Positions 1 through 9,384 of a stretch of 64,000 nt of DNA are shown piece by piece. Source of the stretch: Mytilus edulis (taxonomy: Eukaryota; Mollusca; Bivalvia; Mytilida; Mytilidae); assembly GCF_963676685.1 (NCBI RefSeq), contig NC_092354.1, positions 30,536,193-30,600,192 on the forward strand, read 5' to 3'. The notes under the pieces were generated by a model. That model was not told the origin of the DNA. It saw only the letters and a program-made list of their open reading frames with translations, and did no database searches. Position 1 is the stretch's first letter. Each line of letters starts with the position of its first letter. Made by a program: the position numbers and the translations under genes.

Positions 1-1560
1 ATTATGGGAGGTACATTCAAACAGACGGACGGGCGTACATACTGACATAATAAACTTGATGCACCCTTCCTTTAGCTGCGGGGCATACAAAAATAGTGAT
101 AATTGGAAACTTTAAAAAAATTATCTGTACCAAAATTAAAAGTTGTTTGCCTCTTATTTATTGTGTACAACACTGTTTTGTACAATATGACTGATGAAAT
201 AACATAAGGGGGATGGAAAAGACAATATTGTCAGTACTATTTATCTTATTTTTTTTCTAATATCAAAATTGACTATCATACTGTTTCATTAAGTTCTAAA
301 TGCTGATGAATAAAATTAAACATATTTGTAGAAAACACACTCTTTTGCGAGTATTTATTATTTATTTACCTTTCCAATACTACTACTATTACAACTTGCA
401 CCACTTGCAGCACTACATTCATTCTCATCTGATATTTTCGCCTCTGGTATTTTCTCATCTGTTATGTTGTTTTTCCCTTCAAAAACCGCCTCTAATACCT
501 GCTGCTTTACAGTAGCATCTAAAAATAGACAACAGACAAACATAAAACATGTACATGTCTTTCATGTTAACCTTACAATTTTATTATAAGAGCCTGAGGG
601 CAGCACTTTTGCTTTGGTTTTGAACATTTCTGCATGTTATAATCCTGCTGGCCATGTAATTTCTGGAGACCTTAACATAGTTAATAATAACAATTTTAGA
701 CAACTTTTGTCTTAGGGGTTTTATTGTTATTGTCTTCTGTAATTAGTTTTATGGTGTCTTACCCTTTTGGCCACACATCATTGGATTAAGAAAAAAAGGG
801 AGGGGTAAAAAAAGAGATGTTCTGTCTGTGTTTACCCTTATTGCATTCGGTCTCAATTGACCCCTTGGAAGTCAAATGGTTCTTGTCTTGATCTAAGACA
901 TGTTAGCTCTATTTTTTTTTAATTCTTATTACATTTTGAGTGTCCATTTAATTTGGAAAAACGTTGGTCTATGTTGATTTTTTTTTATTTAAAAAAAAAA
1001 TTAAAAATTTAGTGAATAAATTGTGTGAACAAGTAGTTGACAAAAAATATGAAGTCAGTTTTCACGTTGATGTTGTGAAGTACATGGATTCTGAAGGAAA
1101 GATTATAAGTCTAAAAGTGCATTTAAAAGAATTTATATAGTAATTATCTAGATTGACCTAAAAGTATAACTTGTAGATTTTAAGAAAAATAACACTTTGG
1201 GATAAATATTTCCTCACTTTAGTTGGACTTAACCGGTTTAAAAGGTAACCTCACAACTTCTGCTATACAGCGTTGTGGACGAAGCTTGCAATGATGCAAC
1301 TACCTTATTGATGGCTACACCAAAGGACTGCAACAGTCTTTTGGAAAGCCAGCAATCTCAAAGCCTTTCATCCAAAGAGACATAAGTAAGCTTGTGGACA
1401 GTTTAATATGGAATGATTAAATTTAATGAATTGCTGTATTATAAACATCTAGCAATAACAACTTCAATACGACTGAGCACTTTAATGCGTTGAATACATA
1501 GGATAATGGAGTGTTAAATGTTTGCATCACGTGACAGCATGCAATTCTAAATAATTATTT
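1..1560. other. No recognisable gene; AT-rich sequence with a repeat fragment
   Basis: The first ~100 bases resemble the degenerate end of a mussel interspersed repeat (a run of acagacggacgg-like sequence). The rest is AT-rich with stop codons in all frames. Two short open stretches, near 1,051-1,139 and 1,262-1,384 on the + strand, read plausibly as coding. Neither matches a family I know, and they are too short to call. Confidence 0.4.
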
Positions 1561-1713
1561 CAGGAGGAGGAAAATACAACAAAACAGACTAAAACAAAGG
1601 AGATGGTACTCCAAAATAGAATCGGCTTAAAAGATTCGACAGGGGAGGTTGAAGTAACACTCTGGAGGGATCAGGCAAACACCACATTGCCAGTTGGTTC
1701 TACGATAATTCTG
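1561..1713 (+). pseudogene. RPA-like OB-fold exon, truncated
   Basis: A polypyrimidine tract and CAG precede an open stretch of about 50 codons. It contains the segment GLKDSTGEVEVTLWRDQA followed by LPVGSTIIL. The D-S-T-G-x-(V/I)-x-V-T-L-W pattern is characteristic of the OB-fold DNA-binding domains of replication protein A large subunits and of the RPA-like single-strand-binding proteins that are abundant in bivalve genomes, often linked with Helitron-type elements. The reading frame is cut at about 1,713, where a GC-rich repeated sequence (TTCGCCCTG units) begins, so no intact product is possible. Other RPA-like pieces lie on the - strand near 5.75-5.92 kb and on the + strand near 47.5 kb; they are separate loci. 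The family call is from motif recognition only. Confidence 0.5.
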
Positions 1714-1790
1714 GTATCGGGATCGTTCGCCCTGATTACATGTTTGCCCTAGGTTTGTTCGCCTTGATAATCCGTTCGCCCTGAATCCTT
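1714..1790 (+). repeat. GC-rich element end with TTCGCCCTG repeats
   Basis: The sequence GGTATCGGGATCG is followed by three near-copies of TTCGCCCTG / TTTGCCCTA within 75 bases, in otherwise AT-rich DNA. The same GGTATC-GG start plus TTCGCC units occurs near 20,992 and 33,562, and a related TTCGCACCC version forms both ends of the element at 53,553-54,251. I read it as one end of a DNA-element family that broke the RPA-like exon just upstream. The other end is not visible. Confidence 0.4.
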
Positions 1791-1805
1791 AAGTATTATA
1801 TTTTT

Positions 1806-2184
1806 TTTAATAGAATATGGTTTCTACAGGAACTACCCATAACATGGAAACATGCAATTATTATCCCACATATAAATCCTGGTAAATCCCACTCCGACCC
1901 CTTGTCATATGGACCAATCTTCTTGATTTCAAATTTCAATAAAATTATAGAGAAAATAGTTAATAATCGCTTTAAATGGTATTTAGAAAAAAATAAGTTG
2001 TATGCACCCACCCAAAGTGGGTTTAGAAAAAACAGAAGCACATTAGAACAGTGTATTAGATTAGACAATGACATCCAAAAGAGCTTTTTGAAAAAAGTTA
2101 GTCAATATAGGTATATTTATTGACTTCCAAAAAGCATTTGATATGCTCTGGAAACACGGTTTTAACGCATTGCAAAGAAATTAG
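1806..2184 (+). pseudogene. LINE reverse transcriptase fragment (Jockey/CR1-like)
   Basis: An open frame from about 1,806 to 2,123 encodes the typical non-LTR sequence PITWKHAIIIPHINPGK, then SYGPIFLISNFNKIIEK, then YAPTQSGFRKNRSTLEQ. These are the N-terminal reverse-transcriptase motifs of Jockey/CR1-type LINEs, including the G-F-R-K-x-R-S-T block. After a frameshift near 2,100 another frame continues with GIFIDFQKAFDMLWKHG, the catalytic motif A region with its first aspartate. A stop follows at about 2,184 and nothing of motifs B-E is seen. Only the middle of the polymerase domain remains, with at least one frameshift. It is a dead fragment with no partner ORF1 nearby. Confidence 0.75.
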
Positions 2185-2342
2185 TACTGTATAAAGTGGT
2201 ATCATTGTCAATGAGATAGATAACAAATAACCTTACAAGCTATGCATTTTTTTTAATTCATTGTATATATAACTGTATATCTTAGCTTTTGTGCAAATTA
2301 TACATTTAATTTCATATTATTGATTTTTCTTAATTTTTTCAG

Positions 2343-2553
2343 GTTGGCACAACAGGATCAACACTGCAGTGTCCGTGCCTACGACCTAAAGCGTGACATT
2401 CAATGGAAGTAACCCATTCTTGAAGAGAAGATCCAGACGGCATGGGACCAATACATGGGCAATGTGATCACAACAACCCACTTCTGGAAAGTTATTGCCA
2501 AACTGTACAAGCCGTCCGACAATCTACTAGACAACGTTCAGCCACTGCAGTAA
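2343..2553 (+). pseudogene. Unrecognised terminal-exon-like open stretch with one internal stop
   Basis: A strong acceptor (pyrimidine tract ending TTTTTTCAG) precedes an open stretch that is richer in G+C than its flanks. It encodes roughly 70 residues, including KRDIQWK, then one TAA, then PILEEKIQTAWDQYMGNV and THFWKVIAKLYKPSDNLL, ending at a TAA. Composition and acceptor suggest a decayed final exon. I do not recognise the family. It ends just before a 32-bp satellite. Confidence 0.3.
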
Positions 2554-2568
2554 AGAATTTTAGATCAA

Positions 2569-2826
2569 CACTTTGAACTTTGAACATTTTTATGTATAGC
2601 TTAAGTGAACTTTGAACACTTTTATGTATAGCTTAAGTGAACTTTGAACACTTTTATGTATAGCTTAAGTGAACTTTGAACACTTTTATGTATAACAACA
2701 CTTTGAACTTTGAACATTTTTATGTATAGCTTAAGTGAACTTTGAACACTTTTATGTATAGCTTAAGTGAACTTTGAACACTTTTATGTATAGCTTAAGT
2801 GAACTTTGAACACTTTTATGTATAAC
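2569..2826 (+). repeat. 32-bp satellite with a 130-bp higher-order period
   Basis: The unit AGTGAACTTTGAACACTTTT plus ATGTATAGCTTA (32 bp) is repeated about eight times. Every fourth unit carries a variant (AACAACACTTTGAACTTTG), so the array reads as two nearly identical ~130-bp blocks starting near 2,569 and 2,699. This shows a secondary duplication of a four-unit block. Confidence 0.9.
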
Positions 2827-3484
2827 AATGAAGATTAAAATTTAACATTATGTTTTACTTTGAAAAAATTGCATATAATGTTAACTTTTGTTAGTTCTTT
2901 TGGTGAACAGATTTGTGAGGGACCGTCTCAAGAGACATAGGTATACTTTTCCGGCGCTAAATTTAAATAAAGTCCGTTTAACATAGAAAATAGGTAGTTC
3001 CTATTGATTTAAGGATAAGTTGGGTGGAATTATATTCATAAAGTGAATTTGTGAATAAATAAAGTTTAAGATATTCAATAGTTCCCTTTTAAGAAAGGCT
3101 ATTGGTCAGAACAGTTATTTGTTGTGTTTTTTGTTACTTTACTATTGTTGAATTTTAATATATGCAATGTATTGAACTTTACTGATGTTATTGGTATAAT
3201 AAATATTATAGTGGGAACATTCTTGTTTAGTTAATTTAGTGAAACATTGAAAAACAAGACCTATGTTCCCAGTGTATCCTGCTGATCGAACCTAAGCGAA
3301 GTACTACCACTACGTGTCCCAGGAGGACAATATTATGGCATTGTTGAATTGTCGTTGACCCCCCCTCCTCCTACAATATATTTATTGTAGAAACCGTATA
3401 ATTGGATCTCCTCATACTGTAAATGACAAATTTATTTTCCATTACCTTTTGAAAAATAAGTGCATCGATCAGTAAATAACGTAT
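2827..3484. other. No gene seen
   Basis: AT-rich sequence with no open frame, RNA gene or repeat that I can recognise. A short polyC tract lies near 3,360. Confidence 0.4.
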
Positions 3485-4073
3485 AAAGAAGTAAGTCCGG
3501 TAAGGACTCGTTTTGGCCTCAAATTTCAGTTTCATCTGACGAAAGATTTTGACCATTTTTTAAACACTTTAATGTCTATTTCACTTGATTCAATTAGTTT
3601 ATGTGAAAGATCTTAACTGATTAAGTCATTAAAAACGACCCGATTGAAGCTCAAATATGAAAAATCTCGCAAATATGCCAAAAACGTCACTTTTCAGATG
3701 ATTTTTGTCAAAAATTGAAAGTGGCCGCATCCGTGTTCATCCACAACTTTTATATATGTTTTTTATGATCATAAAATACAACTTACATTGCAATATACAA
3801 GATGAACACGAATGCGGCCACTTTCGTTTTACAGGAAAACCGTCTAAAATTTAACTTTAATAAATGATAGAATTTTTAAGATTTCAGTGATTTAGCATGA
3901 CTTAATGGTGCTACAACCCGATATATGTGCATTGTATTCTAGAAAACAGCCCATATTTATATAGCAGAAGCATTTAACTGTCCAATAAATAACTAAAAGA
4001 TATCATTTTAACAATTTTGTAAAACTGTTATATTTTTGGGCCAAAAAGGGGCCTTACCGGACCTACTCCTTTA
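3485..4073. mobile_element. MITE-like element with ~35-bp terminal inverted repeats
   Basis: The left end (about 3,485-3,522, containing GTAAGTCCGGTAAGGACTCG) is the imperfect reverse complement of the right end (about 4,036-4,073, containing GGGGCCTTACCGGACCTAC). Inside, a second inverted pair is almost perfect: 24 bases at 3,717-3,740 and at 3,802-3,825, one mismatch, 61-base spacer. No protein is encoded. The flanks are palindromic (TATAAAG / CTTTAAA), so the target duplication cannot be assigned. This is a non-autonomous fold-back DNA element; its superfamily is uncertain. Confidence 0.65.
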
Positions 4074-4446
4074 AATCGATTCAATTGTTGTCAAACGCAA
4101 CCTCACCTACGCCAAACGAAGGTTATTATAGGTAAATTTTCTGCAACTTTAAACACTTACATGATATATCTCTAACAATTTTCTTTCTTGTTAGTCATGT
4201 AAATTAAATTGGAGGAAATTATTTTAGCAAGTTACAGGACATGAAGTGACTATTATATTTTCTTACGTCACTCAGGTAATAGAAAATAAATTTGTAGTTT
4301 ATAGTATTGTGGTAATGAAGGAAAAGATTTAAATCGTATGCATTTAGCTTACCTAAATATGAAATCGTGGAGCAAACTGCACACAGGAACCAAGTTCTGG
4401 TATGGATACCAATGCACGTGTTGTTCATTCAAGAGTGTAGATAATA

Positions 4447-4529
4447 ATGTCCTCGTTCACCGGAGCTGCGTTGATGGGGTCTCAAAGTAATCCCGGAGTA
4501 CCATCGGTTGTTTTCGTAGGACGTATGAG
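4447..4529 (+). CDS. Candidate first exon of an unknown gene
   Basis: An ATG at 4,447 opens 27 codons (MSSFTGAALMGSQ..., then PSVVFVGRMR) that end at a good donor, AG|GTACAGT. Local G+C and CpG content are clearly above the flanks. No family is recognised. Continuation into the exons near 8.5-10.2 kb is conceivable but unsupported. If the donor is not used, a stop follows seven codons later. Confidence 0.25.
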
Positions 4530-4530
4530 G

Positions 4531-5065
4531 TACAGTAAAGGGGAGTAGGATTTATCAAAGGTACCAGGGTTATAATTTAGGAACATAAAAAAGCTATCCA
4601 TTGTGTTGAAGTCTTGAGTGGGAGGTGATGCCTTGATGTAGTTTAATAATTGAGTTAATCCTGAATTGGCATCAGAAATAAACAGTACTTCTTCTTTAAA
4701 GTAAATGTAGATTGTTGAACTATATTTTGAGTATAAAATGTATAGGTTTTGAGGAAATGTAGATTGTTGAAATATATTTGGAGTAATTATGCTGTGTTTC
4801 TCACGAATAGTTCACGAATCTCCAAACAATGTTGAAGCAAATAACTTTGTATAAACAACAGTAAGACAATTTAATGTGAAAATACTTTTCATAAATCCTA
4901 AACAAATCATTTTCGAATGACCTACATTAAAATGCAATGCCAATCAAATAATACTCCACAAATTCCTCAATAATCATTTTATCAGGCTGGAGCTCTACAA
5001 CTGGGTCAGTAAACACTGTACTTCACTTGATAAGATATCAGCATACTCCTGGTCATCAATATTAA
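4531..5065. other. No gene seen
   Basis: AT-rich, without open frames or recognisable repeats, except a short internal duplication near 4,707-4,785 (GTAGATTGTTGAA-x-TATATTT). Confidence 0.4.
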
Positions 5066-5623
5066 CTAGTTTATTCTGCAGTTTAGAGAGATATAATCAA
5101 CATCAGAATTTTCTCCTGCAATTTCTTGTTGATCATATTCCAAATCAATATTAAAGTTATGTATTACTATATTTGGTTGATCAACCAACACTGAAACATC
5201 TGTATCGTCCTCGCTTATTTCACCAGAATCAAGTATTGAGGACCCCAAGGGTGACTGGGATATACAACTATGGTCACTTGGTATTCTCCCGACCGGCAGA
5301 AGAGGGACGTTAAATCTGAAGCCTCGTGTAAAGAGAATGTCACGCCCTTTGAACGTAAAGAACCCTTGCAACAACTCTTTGAGGGGTCTGAAGGTGGCCT
5401 GTTGCAAGGCAAAATTTCTGTCCCTATCCAATATACCCTCATTTTCCAGTGGCAGTCCAAATTTTCCCGACCATCATCCCAGATTGCCTCTTGTATTTGT
5501 TGTGAACTTGTTCTCGTCCTGCATATGCATGAAATATTTGCCACTGGACGTTAAGCAACCAACCATCAATCAAGTATTGAGGTGGTATTGTCCTCACTGA
5601 TTTCACTACTGTTCGCAGATCTT
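5066..5623 (-). pseudogene. Acidic terminal exon, interrupted by a retroposon-like insertion
   Basis: On the - strand an acceptor (TTCTAG|A) at 5,624 is followed by an acidic frame: SANSSEISEDNTTSILDS. It continues beyond the inserted element as GEISEDDTDVSVLVDQ, LEYDQQEIAGENSDVDY and a TAG at 5,066-5,068. The frame is continuous only if the element at 5,242-5,567 and one copy of the 15-bp target duplication are ignored. That is direct evidence that the element landed in a coding exon. The exon follows the RPA-like first exon at 5,748-5,918 on the same strand, but their phases do not match in a simple two-exon join. Either an exon is missing or they belong to different transcripts. No domain is recognised. 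Confidence 0.4.
5242..5567 (-). mobile_element. Retroposon-like element, copy 1, with 15-bp target duplication
   Basis: The - strand copy begins ...GTTGGTTGCTTAACGTCCAG and ends ...CCCAGTCACCCTTGGGGT. It is flanked by the perfect direct repeat AATCAAGTATTGAGG at 5,227-5,241 and 5,568-5,582. A second copy at 8,947-9,368 shares both ends but carries about 85 extra internal bases. A 14-15 bp target duplication is typical of target-primed reverse transcription. No A-tail or tRNA-like promoter is apparent, so I call it retroposon-like rather than a proven SINE. A long - strand frame crosses it but is only pass-through. Confidence 0.7.
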
Positions 5624-5747
5624 CTAGAAGTATGACACATTACGACAAGAAAAAAATGATGACATAAAAATAACATACCCAATAGGACACTGACAATAGG
5701 CAAAATAAATTGTCAAGGTTTTCTGGTCAGTTGAAACAGTAACTCAC

Positions 5748-5918
5748 ACTTAAACTTGATAGCGCTGGGCTGAAGGACACAAACCGGCTTGTGCTGTGGT
5801 TGCTAGTTTGAACTAACCCGTCAAAGTACATAATTGCACTGTTTTTTGCTTTCTTCAGTGAGCTTACAGATTGGATATATCCAGTTATGATGTCTTGAGG
5901 TGGCTCTGTGCGTTTCAT
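5748..5918 (-). CDS. RPA-like OB-fold protein, first exon only
   Basis: On the - strand an ATG at 5,916-5,918 (context CAACACAATGA) opens 57 codons that end at a GTGAGT donor. The sequence has DIITGYIQSVSSLKKAK, then AIMYFDGLVQTS and SRFVSFSPALSSL. The order G-x-(I/V)-x-x-V-S-x-x-K, a (Y/F)-F-D-x-x-x-Q-T-S strand, then V-x-F-S-P is the pattern I associate with the N-terminal OB-fold of RPA-like single-strand DNA-binding proteins expanded in bivalves. The rest of the protein (further OB-folds, zinc ribbon) is not found downstream on this strand. The next exon-like sequence (5,066-5,623) is acidic and interrupted. This is probably a fragmentary copy. Confidence is moderate for the exon and lower for the family. 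Confidence 0.45.
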
Positions 5919-5977
5919 TGTGTTGACGTTTCAGAATGTTTACTAGATGAAAATGGCAGGAGATAGACAGAAAGGGC

Positions 5978-6137
5978 AGGAGATTTTTCTAACCCGAATG
6001 TGTTTTCGGATGCTTTTTGAGTTTTTCATAATTTTGAACGATAAGGAAGAATAACTCAAATATTGCCATGACATCTAGCGGACCCAAATTTTTATAGACA
6101 GATCGGCGCGGAGTAAATTATTCGGGTTAAGAAAGTA
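5978..6137. mobile_element. Short MITE-like element (~160 bp)
   Basis: TTTTCTAACCCGAATGTG at the left and TTATTCGGGTTAAGAAAG at the right are imperfect reverse complements about 160 bp apart, with no coding content between them. It is short and the repeats are imperfect, so the call is tentative. Confidence 0.35.
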
Positions 6138-7099
6138 AAAATCGAAGTTTTGTTGTAGCTAAAAAAGATCAGACTGTTTTTGGTCGGGTCTTTATGTGAA
6201 ATGCAAATGAATATCAATTTTTATTTTTCAGTTCGAAAATTGAAATGTGCTTTTTATTTTTTATTTTTTTTATTCATAAAATTACGTCCTTGTTTTTATT
6301 GGTTTTGCAAACTATTTTATCATCTGTTATACATGTATGATCAGAAGCATTTTTGGGGTGTTCAGTTTTAAGGGACAAGTTTGATTATATACAGGGAATA
6401 CCAACAGTGGCGGATCCAGAGGCACCCCCCTTTTGCCATGGGTTAGCACCACCCTTTCGAAAATTTCTGCATCCGTCCCCGACCAGAAACCTAACAATGC
6501 ACTATCGGTGGTGTAGTGGGCATATTATTATTATGGTTATTTTTGTTTCCAGTTTTTGGAGAAAAAAATAATTTGTTTTTGATTCTGAGAAAAAAAATTG
6601 TTTTATTCTCAGTTGCCACTATATGTAATGCTAAAATTGAAAGAAAAAAAATTGTTTTCCACTTGTCGCGAAAAAAATAGATAAAGTGCCAATACAACAA
6701 ATCTTCATTCAAATCACAATACAGGTCATTAAGTAACTAAATGTTTAAGTATGGGTCAAGTATGGCTTTTAAGTTTGAACACAATGTCTTTGTTCACATC
6801 AAGGAATTGTATTAACAATGAATGGAATCTGGATGCAGTAGCTAGACTTCTTTGATCTCATATGATCTCATATGTGTTTGGAAAAAATGTGCTGTAGCAC
6901 CTGCCAACATTTCAAAATGCCCATGGGGTTTTTATGTGCGAGATGGGTCTCTTTATCCTACAAAATCCTTAAAGGGGCCTTCAAAATCATTTAAATGTTG
7001 TTTTTTGGCTTCTGTATACTTTAACAAATGTGGACACACTGAAATGTCTCGTCTTTTCTAGTGTTGATAATATAATTTATGTTGAAAGTATAAAAGCAT
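6138..7099. other. No gene; contains a fragment of the GTGGCGGATCC repeat family
   Basis: The only recognisable item is CAGTGGCGGATCCAG at about 6,407-6,421. It matches the ends of the nested elements at 19,188-19,605 and 31,756-32,175 and is probably a single remaining element end. The remainder is AT-rich with homopolymer runs. Confidence 0.45.
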
Positions 7100-8070
7100 T
7101 GTATACCACAAGCATTACATTAAATTAACTGTACTTGAAATGAAGGAGAGATAAACCCTTTCAGACATAATGGAGTTCATATACACTCATTCAATACAAC
7201 ACATCAAGTTTACCTATTACTAAAAGTATCTCTGAATAAACATCATAAAAAAATAACCTTGACCATTAATGAACCATGAAAATTAGGTAAAGATCAACTA
7301 ACATCAACTAAACAGACATACACACCTTACAATTATTCCCTACACCAAATATAGTTCTACTATCCCTATAGTATCTGAAAAAAGACCAAACCATTGATGA
7401 TTTAACATTGACCAATGAACCATGAAAATGAGGTCAAGGTCAGATGATTATTGCCAGATAGACATGTACACCTTACAAACATTCCATACACCAAATATAA
7501 TTAAGTGGATGCTAATAGTATTTGAGAAATAAGACCAAAACACAAAAAATTAACTTTGACCACTGAACCATGAAAATGAAGTCAAGGTCAGATCACACCT
7601 GCCAGTTGGACATGTACACTTACAATCATTCCATACACAAAATATAATTGACTGAATGCTAATAGCATAACTGTCTGTATGCGGTATGGGCTTTGCTCAT
7701 TGATGAAGGCCATACAGTGACCTATAGTTGTTAATTTCTGTGTTGTTTGGTCTCTTGTGAAGAGTTGTCTCATTGGCAATTACACCACATCTTCTTTTTT
7801 TATATTTAACATATATAGTACTCTTAACATAAGATATGGATAATTTTTTTATGAACCATAACTTTGGACTAAATCATCACACCTGAACAAAATTCAAATT
7901 TGATCTACAACTTGTCATGATAAAACTATACACCAAATATTAAATCAATATCTTCAAGAACAAAGAAAAAAGTGTGGAAAGCTGAATTACTGGACTGACG
8001 AATGGATGGACAGACAGACAGACTGAGTGCAAACCTACTTTCGACTTTACTGGTAGGGGACAAATAAATG
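7100..8070 (+). repeat. Mussel repeat with ~150-bp internal modules and a nested insertion
   Basis: Three diverged modules share TGAACCATGAAAATGAGGTC, then AGACATGTACACCTTACAAT and CATTCCATACACCAAATATA, near 7,265, 7,420 and 7,560. The third is interrupted at about 7,655-7,802 by a - strand fragment of another repeat, whose other copies start AAGATGTGGTATGATTGCCA at 9,663 and 63,057. The end near 7,990-8,070 (GACAGACAGACAGACTGAGT) recurs in reverse near 62,240-62,310. I recognise these as abundant mussel repeats; copy number would need a genome search. Confidence 0.6.
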
Positions 8071-8497
8071 CCCGCAATTATTTCTGAATTGACAGTAGTT
8101 CTTTTATGTGTGAAGTTATGTGATATTTGATTTTTGTTTATTTTTGATTCGTGGTTGACATCAACATCACAATTTTAATTTTTAGCAAATAATCAATTGT
8201 GTCATTGATAATCAAGACACATGGAGGTTATTGTGGGGACGACACAACAGATTGGTCCGAAATAGCCGACAGTCAACTTCCAGATTGTGAAGATAATACA
8301 TAGTATGTAGAATTCATATTTAATTTAAATCATTACATCAATCGTGTATAAAAGACAATTTACATAAAAAAAAAGTTCAGATTGGTATTCTTTTTTTGAA
8401 AATGACTGAAATAAATATTATTATTTGAATGTGTTATTTTTCTGTTACTATATTTTTCTTATTTTGGAGTTTAATTGATCACTTTATTTTGTTTCAG

Positions 8498-8628
8498 TCC
8501 AAGAAGGATTAAGTCCGACATCTTCAAGTGTATCAGAAACGTGTTCACCAGATTCAGATTTAATTCCGCCAATCCCTGATAAATTGAAACTCAAACAACA
8601 GAAAAAAAGGAAATTTACAAAGGAAAGG
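8498..8628 (+). CDS. Candidate internal exon, Ser/Lys-rich, unknown gene
   Basis: Acceptor GTTTCAG and donor AGG|GTTAGA bound a 131-nt stretch with one long frame of 43 codons: QEGLSPTSSSVSETCSPDSD, then a proline turn, then the basic run LKLKQQKKRKFTKER. It ends in phase 0, and the next exon (from 8,852) begins in phase 0. The serine-rich part followed by a lysine-rich, NLS-like part suggests a nuclear protein, but no domain is recognised. An upstream acidic stretch at about 8,215-8,302 (DDTTDWSEIADSQLPDCED) may belong to the same gene but lacks good splice borders. Confidence 0.4.
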
Positions 8629-8851
8629 GTTAGAAACTTTTTATGTTTTTGAAATTTTAAACTTGGCCAGGATTATTTTTATTTCAATTCTGATTGATGC
8701 AATTGACATAAAATTCCATAATACACCAAATAATGTTTATCTCTTGTATTGCGACTTTTAGTGCATTAATATTGATATTGATAAATAAAAAATTAGTATT
8801 GACAATTACACATAATATTCCATTCCAATAATAGTTTCCATTTATTTGCAG

Positions 8852-9384
8852 TCGCCGATTATAGAAGATCTAGAGTTGGAACAAGATTTGGAGTCTTACC
8901 CACCTAGTCCGAAACTGTTAAAGAGATTTAAAAAAAAGTTATTACATTGATTGATTGTTGGTTGCTTAACGTCCAGTGGCAAATATTTCATGCATATTCA
9001 GGACGAGAACAAGTACACAATAAATACAATAGGTAGGTTGTTGTAATAGAGGCCATCTAGGATGCTGGTCGGGGAAATTGGGACTGTCACTGGAAAATGA
9101 GGGTATATTGGATAGGGACAGAAATTTTGCCTTGGAACAGGCCACCTACGGACCCCTCAAAGAGTTGTTGCAAGGGTTCTTAACGTGCAAAGAGCGTGGC
9201 ACTCTCTTTACACGAGGCATCGGATTTAACGTTCCCTTCTGACGGACGTGACTGCGAACTTGATACATCCCGCACAGCCAAACGGACGCCCCACTTCGGC
9301 AAGCGTTTTACTGCCGGTCGGGAGAAGACCAAGTGACCATATTTCTATACCCCAGTCACCCTTGGGGTAAAAAGTTATTACAAG
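8852..9384 (+). pseudogene. Next exon of the same unknown gene, split by an insertion
   Basis: The acceptor TTTGCAG precedes 32 codons (SPIIEDLELEQDLESYPPSP, then KLLKRFKKKLLQ). The frame is intact to 8,946, where a retroposon-like element (8,947-9,368) begins. After the element and a second copy of the 14-bp target duplication, the exon resumes with AG and a donor (AAG|GTATAA) at 9,385. With the element present, the frame meets TGA two codons into the insertion. The phase after this exon (one leftover base) fits the exon at 10,120-10,151. Confidence 0.4.
8947..9368 (+). mobile_element. Retroposon-like element, copy 2, with 14-bp target duplication
   Basis: Same family as 5,242-5,567, in + orientation and about 100 bp longer. 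It is flanked by AAAAAGTTATTACA at 8,933-8,946 and 9,369-9,382. Internal region 9,236-9,330 has a segment (CGTGACTGCGAACTTGATAC...) that copy 1 lacks. It interrupts an exon-like sequence. Confidence 0.7.

Noticed and set aside
187-220. CTGATGA near 187 as a hammerhead core
   Set aside because: No stem II or properly placed GAAA follows.
5270-5600. Overlapping + strand frames of 87-94 codons
   Set aside because: They are antisense to the retroposon-like element and end with it.
7588-7779. 63-codon - strand frame
   Set aside because: Falls across two interspersed repeats; not coding.
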